A stretch of 46,159 nucleotides of DNA from Candidatus Thiodiazotropha sp. (ex Monitilora ramsayi). GTDB taxonomy: Bacteria > Pseudomonadota > Gammaproteobacteria > Chromatiales > Chromatiaceae. The stretch covers positions 1-46,159 of the forward strand of contig JAHXIP010000027.1 of the NCBI GenBank assembly GCA_025655575.1, in the 5' to 3' direction. This document shows positions 1 to 7,941 of this stretch, piece after piece; the first letter of the stretch is position 1, and each line of letters starts with the position of its first letter. Both the position numbers and the translations under genes were made by a program. A model generated the notes under the pieces. That model saw only the letters and a list, made by a program, of their open reading frames with translations. It was not told the DNA's origin and made no database searches.

Positions 1-27
1 GCGCCCCGAAGGAAGTGCCCTTGGGGT

Positions 28-48
28 GCGCCTTGATTGGCGCTTTTT
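28..48 (+). terminator. Rho-independent terminator of a gene left of the window
   Basis: A perfect 5-bp stem (GCGCC at 28-32, GGCGC at 39-43) with a 6-nt loop is followed directly by TTTTT. A second imperfect GC-rich hairpin lies at 1-32. The orientation suits a plus-strand gene that ends before the window and converges on the response-regulator gene. Confidence 0.6.
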
Positions 49-87
49 CAGGCTCAACAGGGCGCATTGGATTAGTGTTAACAGGCC

Positions 88-1497
88 CTAGTCAAGCCCC
101 CAGGCCTGTGCCTTACGCTCCAAGGTTTTTCGGGAAATACCGAGTATTCGTGCCGCTGCTGATTTATTACCTCCCTCCATATTCAAAACTCTGAGGATAT
201 GTTGCTTCTCCACCTTATCAAGTTGCAGGCTCTCGCCGTCTTCCAATGCATCATCCTTGGTGTGGTATGCAAGACCGACAACACAACTGCTGGGTGGTTT
301 GTTCAGCAACAGACAGCGTTCAATAACATTTTTCAGTTCACGCACATTACCAGGCCAATCGTAACTGAGCAGTTGTGAAATCTCGTTCGCTCCCAACTCT
401 CGACCTTCAACACCCAGTTCGCTGGATAGCTGACGGATAAAGTGGTTGGCCAACAGAGGAATATCCTCCTGTCTTTCCCGCAGAGCCGGTATGTGCAGTG
501 AAAGTACATTGAGCCGATAATAAAGGTCCTCACGGAACGACCCTTCACTGACCTCATCGACAAGATGATTGTTGGTTGCCGCAATGATGCGCACATCGAC
601 AGGGATCTCACGATTGGAACCGACGGGCCTTATGGCCCTCTCCTCCAGTGCGCGAAGAAGATGTGCCTGCATAGGCAGAGGCATCTCGCCAATTTCGTCA
701 AGAAACAATGTACCGCCCTCTGCATAAGTGAAGAGGCCTTCCCGTGCCTGGTGTGCACCAGTGAAGGCACCTTTGACATGGCCAAAAAGTTCACTCTCCA
801 ACAGCTCCGCCGTCATGGCACCGCAGTTTACCGGTACAAAACTCCCCCCCCTACCGCTGAGTTCATGGATAGCTCTTGCCGCCAACTCTTTTCCGGTGCC
901 TGATTCGCCTTCCAGCAACACAGTCGATGGCATGGGCGCCACCCTTTTAATCACATCGCAGAGATCACGCATCAGATCGCAATTACCGACCACACCGGCA
1001 CTGTCATAGATCTGGTCAACCTGCCGGCGCAGTACGAAGTTTTCACGCTGAATCTTCTGCCGTTCGAGATAACGCTCAACCGCAGCCATCATCTGCTCCA
1101 TGCGGAAGGGCTTCAAGATGAAGTCTTCGGCACCCGCTCTCAGTGCTGCAATTGCCGTCTCCAGATCTGCATGTGCGGTCATGAATATTACACCCGTACT
1201 GCCACCCTGCTCACGAAGCGCCTTGACCCACTCGACGCCACCGATATCCCCCGGCAGACGGATATCTGTAATGATCAAATCGAAATGGCAGCGTTGGCGC
1301 AGGTCTTCGGCAGTAGCCACATCCTCTGCGGCCTCCACCAGACCAAAATATTTCGCCAACCCCCGTTGCAGAAAATTCCGTATACCGGGCTCGTCGTCCA
1401 CAACCAGCACTGATGCCATTCGTACGGGTTGTTCGCTTGACCTGAGAAGATTCTGTCCCTCTCCTCTCCGCTTCAACTCTTGCACATTCATTGTCAT
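88..1497 (-). CDS. NtrC-family sigma-54-dependent response regulator
   Basis: This is a two-component transcriptional activator that opens sigma-54 promoters by ATP hydrolysis. The receiver domain (about residues 27-145) has the acidic pair DDE, a phospho-acceptor Asp near residue 78 in the context ITDIRLPG, and the conserved K in LKPF. The AAA+ domain has Walker A GESGTGKE (near 197-204), the sigma-54 contact loop GAFTGA (near 243-248) and Walker B TLFLDEIGEM. A Fis-type helix-turn-helix ends the protein (NKSAAARILGISRKTLERK). An in-frame TTG lies at 1503, but the ATG at 1497 has a GGA seven bases upstream and is preferred; MASVLVVDDE further in is another option. No kinase gene is adjacent. 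It is divergent from the tup operon, which carries a sigma-54-type promoter, so that operon is the likely target. Confidence 0.92.
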   Translation of the reverse strand: MTMNVQELKRRGEGQNLLRSSEQPVRMASVLVVDDEPGIRNFLQRGLAKYFGLVEAAEDVATAEDLRQRCHFDLIITDIRLPGDIGGVEWVKALREQGGSTGVIFMTAHADLETAIAALRAGAEDFILKPFRMEQMMAAVERYLERQKIQRENFVLRRQVDQIYDSAGVVGNCDLMRDLCDVIKRVAPMPSTVLLEGESGTGKELAARAIHELSGRGGSFVPVNCGAMTAELLESELFGHVKGAFTGAHQAREGLFTYAEGGTLFLDEIGEMPLPMQAHLLRALEERAIRPVGSNREIPVDVRIIAATNNHLVDEVSEGSFREDLYYRLNVLSLHIPALRERQEDIPLLANHFIRQLSSELGVEGRELGANEISQLLSYDWPGNVRELKNVIERCLLLNKPPSSCVVGLAYHTKDDALEDGESLQLDKVEKQHILRVLNMEGGNKSAAARILGISRKTLERKAQAWGLD

Positions 1498-1595
1498 GTT
1501 CAATTCCAGTCATTCAATTTTTATTTAGTACGATCACACGGTAAATGTTGTCGATGGGAATTGGGTCATTTTGTCTCTATCTCCGAAGCTCATCT

Positions 1596-1611
1596 TGGAA
1601 CATATGTCCCA
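1596..1611. promoter_or_regulatory. Candidate activator-binding palindrome (UAS)
   Basis: TGGAACATATGTCCCA is a 16-bp inverted repeat with one mismatched pair. Its centre lies roughly 180 bases upstream of the start predicted from the -24/-12 element, within the usual distance for enhancer-type binding of NtrC-like proteins. Only one copy is clear, so the role is inferred. Confidence 0.35.
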
Positions 1612-1756
1612 GTGCGGGGATGTTTCTCCCAATCTCAACAGAGAGTCGCAGAATTTCTCCTCCAAAACCCAGGCATCATTCCTGACGGTCTTTATTCATA
1701 GTAGACAAATAGGAAACCTTTTCTACTTCGTGCACTTTGCGGGAACTGCTGTGCGA

Positions 1757-1772
1757 TGGCATCGCTCTTGCA
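1757..1772 (+). promoter_or_regulatory. Sigma-54 (-24/-12) promoter of the tup-mob-moe operon
   Basis: TGGCATCGCTCTTGCA matches the RpoN consensus TGGCAC-N5-TTGCW with the invariant GG (1758-1759) and GC (1770-1771) in exact register. Transcription would begin near 1782-1784, about 32 bases before the tupA ATG, leaving room for the AAGGA ribosome-binding site. A sigma-54 activator is encoded divergently next door. Confidence 0.7.
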
Positions 1773-1814
1773 GATGAAAAGAGGGATCATTCGAAGATAT
1801 AAGGAAAACCTTTA

Positions 1815-2672
1815 ATGAAAATTAAGACTTTTTACTTTTTAGCACTGATTTTCACTACTTTTATTACATTCGTGAGTGGAGTTTATGCCGACAATAACCC
1901 CAAGAACATAATCAGATTAGCAACCACTACCAGTACAGATAATTCCGGTTTGCTTGCTGCTTTACTACCTAAATTTACCGAATCAACCGGCTATGAGGTC
2001 CATGTTATTGCAGTGGGAACGGGCAAAGCACTTCGAATGGGTAAAGATGGGGATGTGGACCTGGTACTTGTCCATGCACGACAGGCAGAAGATAAATTCG
2101 TAACCGAGGGTTTTGGCGAGAAGCGATTCGGCGTCATGTACAACGACTTTGTGATCGTGGGACCCAATCACGACCCAGCGGGCATCCGAAAAGCTGAAAA
2201 TGTTGTTGAGGCACTTGCCGGGATAGCAAATCACCATGCGATATTCGTCTCCCGCGGTGATGACTCCGGCACCCACAAAAAAGAACTTTATCTTTGGGGT
2301 AAAGCCAATACAAAAGCTGAGGGAAATTGGTACCGTGAAGCGGGTCAGAGCATGGGTAAAGTATTGCAGATCGCCGCTGAAATGGGAGCCTATACCTTGA
2401 CGGATAGAGGTACCTGGCTGGCCTATGAGGCCAAATCTCCATTACGGATCAGTTTTGAGGGTGATCCCCTGCTGTTCAATCCCTATGGCATCATTGCAGT
2501 GAATCCGGCACGACACACCGACACCAATCATCAAGGTGCCATGGCACTGATCAAATGGCTCATATCACCTGACGGTCAACAGATGATCGGCGATTACCGT
2601 ATTGGTGACAATCGGCTCTTTACACCTTCTGCCAATGCCGGTGAATTTGTCTCATTTAGCAAAGTGGACTGA
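1815..2672 (+). CDS. tupA: Tungstate ABC transporter substrate-binding protein
   Basis: Periplasmic oxyanion-binding protein of a high-affinity tungstate importer. A signal peptide (KIK, hydrophobic core, cleavage after VYA, about residue 25) precedes the TupA-type TTTS motif at residues 37-40, which contributes to anion binding in this family. The length of 285 residues and the DGDVDLVLVHARQAEDKFV region are typical of TupA rather than ModA. The ATG has AAGGA 8-10 bases upstream. It is first in the operon; its stop overlaps the tupB start (TGATG). Molybdate or vanadate selectivity cannot be excluded from sequence alone. Confidence 0.92.
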   Translation: MKIKTFYFLALIFTTFITFVSGVYADNNPKNIIRLATTTSTDNSGLLAALLPKFTESTGYEVHVIAVGTGKALRMGKDGDVDLVLVHARQAEDKFVTEGFGEKRFGVMYNDFVIVGPNHDPAGIRKAENVVEALAGIANHHAIFVSRGDDSGTHKKELYLWGKANTKAEGNWYREAGQSMGKVLQIAAEMGAYTLTDRGTWLAYEAKSPLRISFEGDPLLFNPYGIIAVNPARHTDTNHQGAMALIKWLISPDGQQMIGDYRIGDNRLFTPSANAGEFVSFSKVD

Positions 2673-3373
2673 TGGAGACTCTCAGCGACGCAACCCTTAC
2701 GGCCTTGCAGCTTCTGATCAGTGGTAATACCGAACTGTGGGAGATTATCGGTATCTCCTTTCGTGTCTCATTACTTGCCATTCTTGTAGCAACACCACCG
2801 GCAATTGTCACAGCCTTCGTCCTGGCCTATCTGCGCTTTCCAGGGAGAAGGCTGTTAATCTCGATTAACAGTACACTCTTGTCGGTGCCTGCTGTTGTGG
2901 TAGGCCTGACACTCTACATCCTTTTGTCACGTCAGGGACCCATGGGAGAGTGGAAACTGCTGTTTACTCAAACCGCCATGGTGCTTGGACAGATTGCACT
3001 CTCATTTCCCATTCTGGCGGCCATGGGGCACTCTGCGCTACAAGCGGTGGACAAAAGAGCCTGGGAAACTGCGCGCACATTGGGTGCCGGACCCATACGC
3101 GCTTTGTTCACAATCATGCATGAGGCAAGATTTGGTTTGATGGCAGCCCTGCTGGCCGCTTTTGGCCGCATCATTGCAGAAGTCGGTGCATCGATGATGT
3201 TGGGCGGCAATATTCTCCACTACACACGCAACATTCCCACTGCTATCGCGTTGGAAACCAGTAAAGGAGAATTTGCTCAAGGCATTGCACTGGGTATCGT
3301 CTTGTTGGTCCTGGCGTTCACCCTCAACGCCCTGCTGCAGAATTTTCAGGGACGGGGGCAGCCGGTGACATGA
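2672..3373 (+). CDS. tupB: Tungstate ABC transporter permease
   Basis: Integral membrane subunit of the TupABC importer, 233 residues, with about five or six membrane segments. The cytoplasmic coupling motif ETARTLGAGPIRALFTIMHEAR carries the EAA-loop features that contact the ATPase. It begins within the tupA stop codon and ends in an ATGA overlap with tupC, so the three subunits are translationally coupled. Confidence 0.9.
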   Translation: METLSDATLTALQLLISGNTELWEIIGISFRVSLLAILVATPPAIVTAFVLAYLRFPGRRLLISINSTLLSVPAVVVGLTLYILLSRQGPMGEWKLLFTQTAMVLGQIALSFPILAAMGHSALQAVDKRAWETARTLGAGPIRALFTIMHEARFGLMAALLAAFGRIIAEVGASMMLGGNILHYTRNIPTAIALETSKGEFAQGIALGIVLLVLAFTLNALLQNFQGRGQPVT

Positions 3374-4086
3374 AAACACAGACACTTCTCAGGGTAACAT
3401 CGCTAAACAAGCGTTTTGGTCGCAGGCAAGTCTTGCACGACATCCTGCTCGATCTGCTACAGGGTCACTGTCTGCAAGTGGGCGGCGCCAATGGTGCCGG
3501 TAAGACGACTTTGCTGAGGGTTCTTTCAGGGCTGGAGAAACCGGATCGATGTCTGATCGATTACGGTGAAGGCCCATGCACCTGGAAGCAGAACAGGCAA
3601 CGACTGCTCAATGAGGTGCTTTATCTGCATCAACACCCCTATATGTTCGATGGGTCAGTCCGCTATAATCTTGCCTATGCACTGCCGAGCCATCTGTCAA
3701 GGCAACAGCGGAAAGCAGAGATCACACAGGCAATGGCATGGGCAGGCCTGCAACATCTGCTCGATACACCGGCGAAAAATCTCTCAGGCGGTGAACGCCA
3801 AAGAGTCTCCCTGGCCAGGGCGTGGCTGAGAAAACCGAGGATTCTGCTACTGGACGAACCAACCGCCAATCTTGACCGTGAATCTCGCCGACGTACGCTG
3901 CAACTGCTCACCTCTCTCAAGGAGGCGGGAATGTCGCTGGTGCTTGCCAGCCATGACCCGCTTCACCTTAGCACCCTGATCGATCGTTACCTGCATCTGC
4001 ATGAGGGTCGTCTGATAGAGGCTGAACCATTCAAGATTATGCCCCTACAATCAAAAAATCGATCACCGATGAGGTCTTCCGCATGA
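3370..4086 (+). CDS. tupC: Tungstate ABC transporter ATP-binding protein
   Basis: ATPase that powers TupB, 238 residues, cytoplasmic face of the inner membrane. Walker A GANGAGKT lies at residues 39-46, the signature LSGGERQR and Walker B ILLLDEPTANLD follow in the usual order, and the switch His is in ASHDP. The gene starts inside tupB and overlaps mobA by four bases. Position and family together support tungstate transport. Confidence 0.88.
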   Translation: MKTQTLLRVTSLNKRFGRRQVLHDILLDLLQGHCLQVGGANGAGKTTLLRVLSGLEKPDRCLIDYGEGPCTWKQNRQRLLNEVLYLHQHPYMFDGSVRYNLAYALPSHLSRQQRKAEITQAMAWAGLQHLLDTPAKNLSGGERQRVSLARAWLRKPRILLLDEPTANLDRESRRRTLQLLTSLKEAGMSLVLASHDPLHLSTLIDRYLHLHEGRLIEAEPFKIMPLQSKNRSPMRSSA

Positions 4087-4679
4087 GCCGTAAATCAGAC
4101 ATTACCGCAGTTATCCTCGCTGGCGGGCGTGGTAGCCGCATGGGGGGGGTGGACAAAGGACTGGTCGAACTGAACGGCAAGCCGCTGATCGAACATGTCA
4201 TCTCAGCCATCCTGGATCAAGTCGGTACTGTGGTGATCAATGCCAATCGGAACCAGGATCAATACGCAGCGTTCAACTATCCGGTCATTGCCGATTCCAT
4301 GGACGACTATCAGGGACCCCTGGCCGGTTTCCTGGCAGCTATGGAGGCCGTCACGACAAGCCACATGGTAACTGTTCCCTGCGACGGACCCATGCTCTCC
4401 GACGACCTTGTGAAAAGGCTGGTATCCGCGCTTGAGCGCGATCAGGCCGATATTGCTGTGGTGCATGACGGAGAAAGAATGCAACCGGTCTACGCACTGA
4501 TTCCCATCCGCCTGCGAGAAAGTCTGCAGGCTTATCTAGATGCTGGGGACAGGAAGATCGACCTGTGGTACGCAAAACATCATGTCGCTCTTGCGGACTT
4601 CTCCGATCTTCCCTCGACCTTTGTCAACGTCAACACGCCCGAGGAGCGGGACAAACTGCAGAAGGGTGACGCTGTATGA
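4083..4679 (+). CDS. mobA: Molybdenum cofactor guanylyltransferase
   Basis: Transfers GMP from GTP to molybdopterin carrying Mo or W, forming the guanine dinucleotide cofactor used by DMSO-reductase-family enzymes. The nucleotidyltransferase signature LAGGRGSRMGGVDK is at residues 12-25, and later blocks YQGPLAG and VPCDGPM match the GTP- and metal-binding regions. The 198-residue length is standard. Four-base overlaps with tupC and mobB couple uptake to cofactor assembly. Confidence 0.93.
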   Translation: MSRKSDITAVILAGGRGSRMGGVDKGLVELNGKPLIEHVISAILDQVGTVVINANRNQDQYAAFNYPVIADSMDDYQGPLAGFLAAMEAVTTSHMVTVPCDGPMLSDDLVKRLVSALERDQADIAVVHDGERMQPVYALIPIRLRESLQAYLDAGDRKIDLWYAKHHVALADFSDLPSTFVNVNTPEERDKLQKGDAV

Positions 4680-5221
4680 TCGATTATCCACTACCGCTGA
4701 TTGGTTTTAGTGCCTTCAGCGGTACTGGCAAGACTACATTGTTGAAAAAGCTCCTGCCGATCCTTTCCGATAAGGGTCTGCGTATTGTGATGATCAAACA
4801 TGCCCACCACCAATTCGAGATCGATCATCCACGAAAAGACAGTTACGAACTGCGTAAAGCAGGGGCAGTTAAGACACTGGTCGCCTCACGACGGCGCATG
4901 GCGTTGGTGACAGAATTCGGCGAGGATCACCCGGAACCCACGCTGCGTGAAACCCTCGCTGCGCTTGATCCTGATGGCATTGATTTAGTCTTAGTGGAAG
5001 GCTTCAAACGGGAGAAGTTCCCCAAGATCGAGCTCTATCGGATCAGTCTGGGCAAGCCACTACTCTGCCGTCAGGATCCCCATATCATCGCTATAGCTTC
5101 TGACACGACACTATCTGATGTGCCTGCGGAACTGCCTCAACTCGATCTGAATAAACCGGAAGATGTCGCGGGATTCGTTCAGAACTACCTGCACCAATTC
5201 GAAGGAAAAAAAGCCTCATGA
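4676..5221 (+). CDS. mobB: Molybdopterin-guanine dinucleotide biosynthesis adaptor MobB
   Basis: GTP-binding accessory protein that works with MobA. It has a P-loop (SGTGKTT, residues 15-21) near the N terminus and the MobB block KHAHHQFEIDHPRKDSY. The acidic segment DLVLVEGFKREKFPKIELYR is also typical. Length 181 residues is normal. It overlaps mobA and moeA by four bases each. Confidence 0.92.
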   Translation: MIDYPLPLIGFSAFSGTGKTTLLKKLLPILSDKGLRIVMIKHAHHQFEIDHPRKDSYELRKAGAVKTLVASRRRMALVTEFGEDHPEPTLRETLAALDPDGIDLVLVEGFKREKFPKIELYRISLGKPLLCRQDPHIIAIASDTTLSDVPAELPQLDLNKPEDVAGFVQNYLHQFEGKKAS

Positions 5222-6486
5222 CCCGTCAAGTGCTAAACACGGTCACCAGTTGTGCAGATCCTGAAGCACCGGAGACGCTGACCGTTGCCGCTGCGAGAGA
5301 AAGAATTCTGCAGAGCGTCACACCGATAGAGACAGTCGAGCGACTCGCACTGCGTGATGGGCTCAGCCGCATTTTGGCCGAAAACATTGTGTCGCCGATG
5401 GATGTCCCTGGTCATACCAACTCCGCGATGGATGGATTCGCCATGTCGGGAGAGGATCTGCCGGACGATTTCGTCAATCTTCATGTCATCGGCACCGCTT
5501 ATGCCGGTGCTTCATTTCAAGGTACGTGCGGATCGGGCGAGTGTGTTCGCATCATGACCGGCGCTCCAATGCCTGATGGAACCGACACGGTGGTGATGCA
5601 AGAGCAGACGATGGCGATCGAAGAAGACCAGATCCGCATCGGTGACGGTCACCGTGTCGGGCAGAATGTACGCCAGGCCGGTGAGGATATCGCACTGGGT
5701 ACCGTTGTGTTGGAAGCCGGCAGACAACTGATTCCTGCTGATCTTGGCATGCTTGCATCCTTGGGCTTCGGTGAAATCAGTGTACGACGACGCCCCAAAG
5801 TTGCTTTTTTCTCCACCGGTGACGAGCTGCGATCTGTTGGTGAGCCGCTTGAGGAAGGAGAGCTTTATGACAGCAATCGCTATACCCTCTTCGGTATGTT
5901 GCGACGGGCGGGTGCTGAGGTCATCGATCTGGGTGTGGTGAAGGATCACCCAGAAGCGTTAAGCCAAGCTTTTACCGAGGCTGCCAAGGTAGCGGATGTG
6001 GTGCTCTCCTCCGGCGGCGTTTCAGTCGGTGAGGCAGACTACACCAAATTGATCCTGCAAAAACTGGGGGAGATGCAATTCTGGAAAATCGCTATGAAAC
6101 CTGGGCGCCCCCTTACCTTCGGTCGTTTACAGGATGCTCTCTTTTTCGGCCTGCCGGGCAATCCAGTGGCCGTGATGGTCACTTTCTATCAGTTTGTACA
6201 ACCCGCATTACATACCCTCTCTACCGGCAAGCCCTATCTCCCTTTTACGCTGCAGGCACGCAGTGAGTGCAAAATACGCAAACGTCCGGGGCGCTTTGAG
6301 TTTATCCGGGGCCGGATGAACCAGACGCCCGAGGGTACGTTTAGTGTACTCAGTCTGAGCCAGCAGGGTTCTGGTGTTTTATCTTCCATGAGTAAGGGTG
6401 ACTGCTTTATCTTGCTTGATGCATCCTGTGACGGTGTTGACACTGGGGACACTGTAACCATACAGCCGTTCTTTAGCCTGGTTTAA
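5218..6486 (+). CDS. moeA: Molybdopterin molybdenumtransferase
   Basis: Inserts molybdate (or tungstate) into adenylylated molybdopterin. The 422-residue protein has the family blocks NSAMDGFA near residue 67, GDELRSVGEPLEEGELYDSNRY, SSGGVSVGEADYTK and LPGNPVAVMVTFYQF. It is the last of six translationally coupled genes that run from tungstate uptake to cofactor maturation. Because the operon is headed by a tungstate importer, this copy may be the one that loads tungsten; that is inference. Confidence 0.93.
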   Translation: MTRQVLNTVTSCADPEAPETLTVAAARERILQSVTPIETVERLALRDGLSRILAENIVSPMDVPGHTNSAMDGFAMSGEDLPDDFVNLHVIGTAYAGASFQGTCGSGECVRIMTGAPMPDGTDTVVMQEQTMAIEEDQIRIGDGHRVGQNVRQAGEDIALGTVVLEAGRQLIPADLGMLASLGFGEISVRRRPKVAFFSTGDELRSVGEPLEEGELYDSNRYTLFGMLRRAGAEVIDLGVVKDHPEALSQAFTEAAKVADVVLSSGGVSVGEADYTKLILQKLGEMQFWKIAMKPGRPLTFGRLQDALFFGLPGNPVAVMVTFYQFVQPALHTLSTGKPYLPFTLQARSECKIRKRPGRFEFIRGRMNQTPEGTFSVLSLSQQGSGVLSSMSKGDCFILLDASCDGVDTGDTVTIQPFFSLV

Positions 6487-6548
6487 TGCAGAACATTGTT
6501 TCATCTTCCAGCCCAAACAGCTGATCAGCCTCATCAAAAAATATTTAC

Positions 6549-7067
6549 ATGGCAGTACCACTTCTGAATACAACACTCACAAATAAACGACTGTTTCGCT
6601 GGTTTGTAGAGGGCCTGGTTTTGCTCTTGGTCCTGTATCTGCTCCACCTTTGGCAGACCCGTGACGCCATCGTGGGTCAGGCACCGCCTTTATCCGGAAG
6701 ATTTATGACAGGAGAGACGTTTTCTCTCGAAGCACCAAGAGATCGGCCACTATTGATCTACTTCTGGGCCAGCTGGTGCCCAGTCTGCGGTCTTTCATCG
6801 AGTAGCGTCGATAAGCTAACTAAGCACCATTCCGTGGTCACTGTCGCCATGCAATCGGGTGATGAACGGGAATTGACAAAATACCTTCAATCGCAAAGTT
6901 TAGGTTTCCCTGTCATCTCAGACCCACAAAGCCGGATCGCCAATGCGTGGGGTGTCAAAGGGGTTCCCACTGTCTATGTGCTGGATACTCAGGGCAATAT
7001 CCGGTTCGTCAGTGTGGGGTATACAACCTTGCTCGGGCTCAAGGCTCGTTTATGGTTGGCGGAGTAA
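6549..7067 (+). CDS. Membrane-anchored thioredoxin-like disulfide oxidoreductase (ScsD/TlpA type)
   Basis: A single N-terminal membrane segment (about residues 18-35) anchors a periplasmic thioredoxin fold. The active site is WCPVC with Cys77 and Cys80, and the cis-proline loop is GVPTVYVLD. The arrangement matches ScsD/DsbE-like proteins that reduce or shuffle periplasmic disulfides. It lies 62 bases after moeA on the same strand and may be read through from the operon, perhaps serving maturation of an exported W/Mo enzyme. The substrate is unknown. Confidence 0.8.
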   Translation: MAVPLLNTTLTNKRLFRWFVEGLVLLLVLYLLHLWQTRDAIVGQAPPLSGRFMTGETFSLEAPRDRPLLIYFWASWCPVCGLSSSSVDKLTKHHSVVTVAMQSGDERELTKYLQSQSLGFPVISDPQSRIANAWGVKGVPTVYVLDTQGNIRFVSVGYTTLLGLKARLWLAE

Positions 7068-7372
7068 GGCTAGAATCAATCAACTATAAAACATTAAATA
7101 CATCTCTTTACCAATTGATAATTAATATGTTTTTAATCCATTTTTGTAAATTAATTTTTCACCCTAGAATTGAAAATAGCACGCGAGAACCGCATCCTAT
7201 GCATAGATAATGATTGTCGTTAGAGGCAATGCCACACACAATATATCTCTCTCGACAAACAGGCGAAGACACGATGTATTCAAATAGTGACTATAGGTTT
7301 TAGGAAAGCGAAGGTAACTATAGAATAAACAGGATTTAGACACTTTCCACTCCCCAACAATAGGATAAAAAA
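7068..7372. promoter_or_regulatory. AT-rich regulatory gap before tpx, with Fur-like box
   Basis: About 305 bases with no supported gene. The first half is very AT-rich. At 7206-7224 the sequence GATAATGATTGTCGTTAGA matches 14 of 19 positions of the Fur consensus GATAATGATAATCATTATC. The ribosome-binding region AATAGGATAAAAAA lies just before the tpx ATG. The transcription start could not be fixed. Confidence 0.35.
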
Positions 7373-7873
7373 ATGGCCCAAATTACCTTAGAAGGCAATG
7401 CGATCAACACCAATGGCGATCTGCCGGCAGTTGGCGCTGAGGCACCTGATTTCTCACTCACCAAAGGCGACCTCTCTGATGTCGGTCTGGCTGACTATGC
7501 CGGCAAAAAGAAACTGCTCAACATCGTGCCCAGTCTCGATACCGGTGTCTGTGCTGCCTCTACCAAGAAGTTCAATGAAGCCATGGCCGGTAAATCAAAT
7601 GCTGTTGCCCTTGTTGTTTCAGCTGACCTCCCTTTCGCACAGAGCCGTTTCTGTAGTGCGGAGGGTATCGAAAATGTCGACTCTCTCTCCATGATGCACA
7701 GTCGTAATTTCGCTAAGGATTATGGCGTGCTGATTACCGATGGTCCGCTGGCCGGCATCACTGCAAGAGCGGTTGTGGTAGTGGATGAGAATAACAAAGT
7801 GGTTTACACGCAGCTGGTACCTGAGATTGTGCAGGAGCCCGATTACGATTCAGCACTGGCCCACCTGGACTGA
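7373..7873 (+). CDS. tpx: Thiol peroxidase (atypical 2-Cys peroxiredoxin)
   Basis: Reduces hydrogen peroxide and alkyl hydroperoxides using thioredoxin. The peroxidatic Cys60 is in SLDTGVCAAST and the resolving Cys94 in SRFCSAEG, the spacing of the Tpx family. The 166-residue length and the start MAQITLEGNAINT are typical. It stands alone, followed within 25 bases by a strong terminator. The membrane thioredoxin-like gene upstream is not its obvious partner because Tpx usually uses cytosolic or periplasmic thioredoxin. Confidence 0.95.
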   Translation: MAQITLEGNAINTNGDLPAVGAEAPDFSLTKGDLSDVGLADYAGKKKLLNIVPSLDTGVCAASTKKFNEAMAGKSNAVALVVSADLPFAQSRFCSAEGIENVDSLSMMHSRNFAKDYGVLITDGPLAGITARAVVVVDENNKVVYTQLVPEIVQEPDYDSALAHLD

Positions 7874-7897
7874 TTGGCCGCTTAAGATTGAGACAAT

Positions 7898-7927
7898 AAA
7901 AAACGGGCACCTAAGTGCCCGTTTTTT
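7898..7927. terminator. Bidirectional terminator between tpx and the lysine-rich protein gene
   Basis: A perfect 7-bp stem (CGGGCAC / GTGCCCG) with a CTAA loop, preceded by six A and followed by six T. It therefore works on both strands and serves the two convergent genes. Confidence 0.85.
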
Positions 7928-7941
7928 ATTTCCAAGACCCT

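Larger units (their letters stand above)
1498..1814. promoter_or_regulatory. Divergent regulatory region between activator and tup operon
   Basis: About 317 bases without a convincing gene. It holds a sigma-54-type promoter (1757-1772), a near-perfect palindrome (1596-1611) that could bind the activator, and a hairpin-forming stretch around 1702-1728 (GTAGA / TCTAC arms). Short reading frames here have no ribosome-binding sites and no recognisable product. Confidence 0.6.

Noticed and set aside
1504..1814. Molybdenum-cofactor riboswitch in the tupA leader
   Set aside because: The predicted start leaves only about 32 bases of leader, and I could not build the conserved Moco motif.
7283..7330. 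OxyR site upstream of tpx (several ATAG/CTAT words)
   Set aside because: The tetramers do not fall at the required seven-base spacing.
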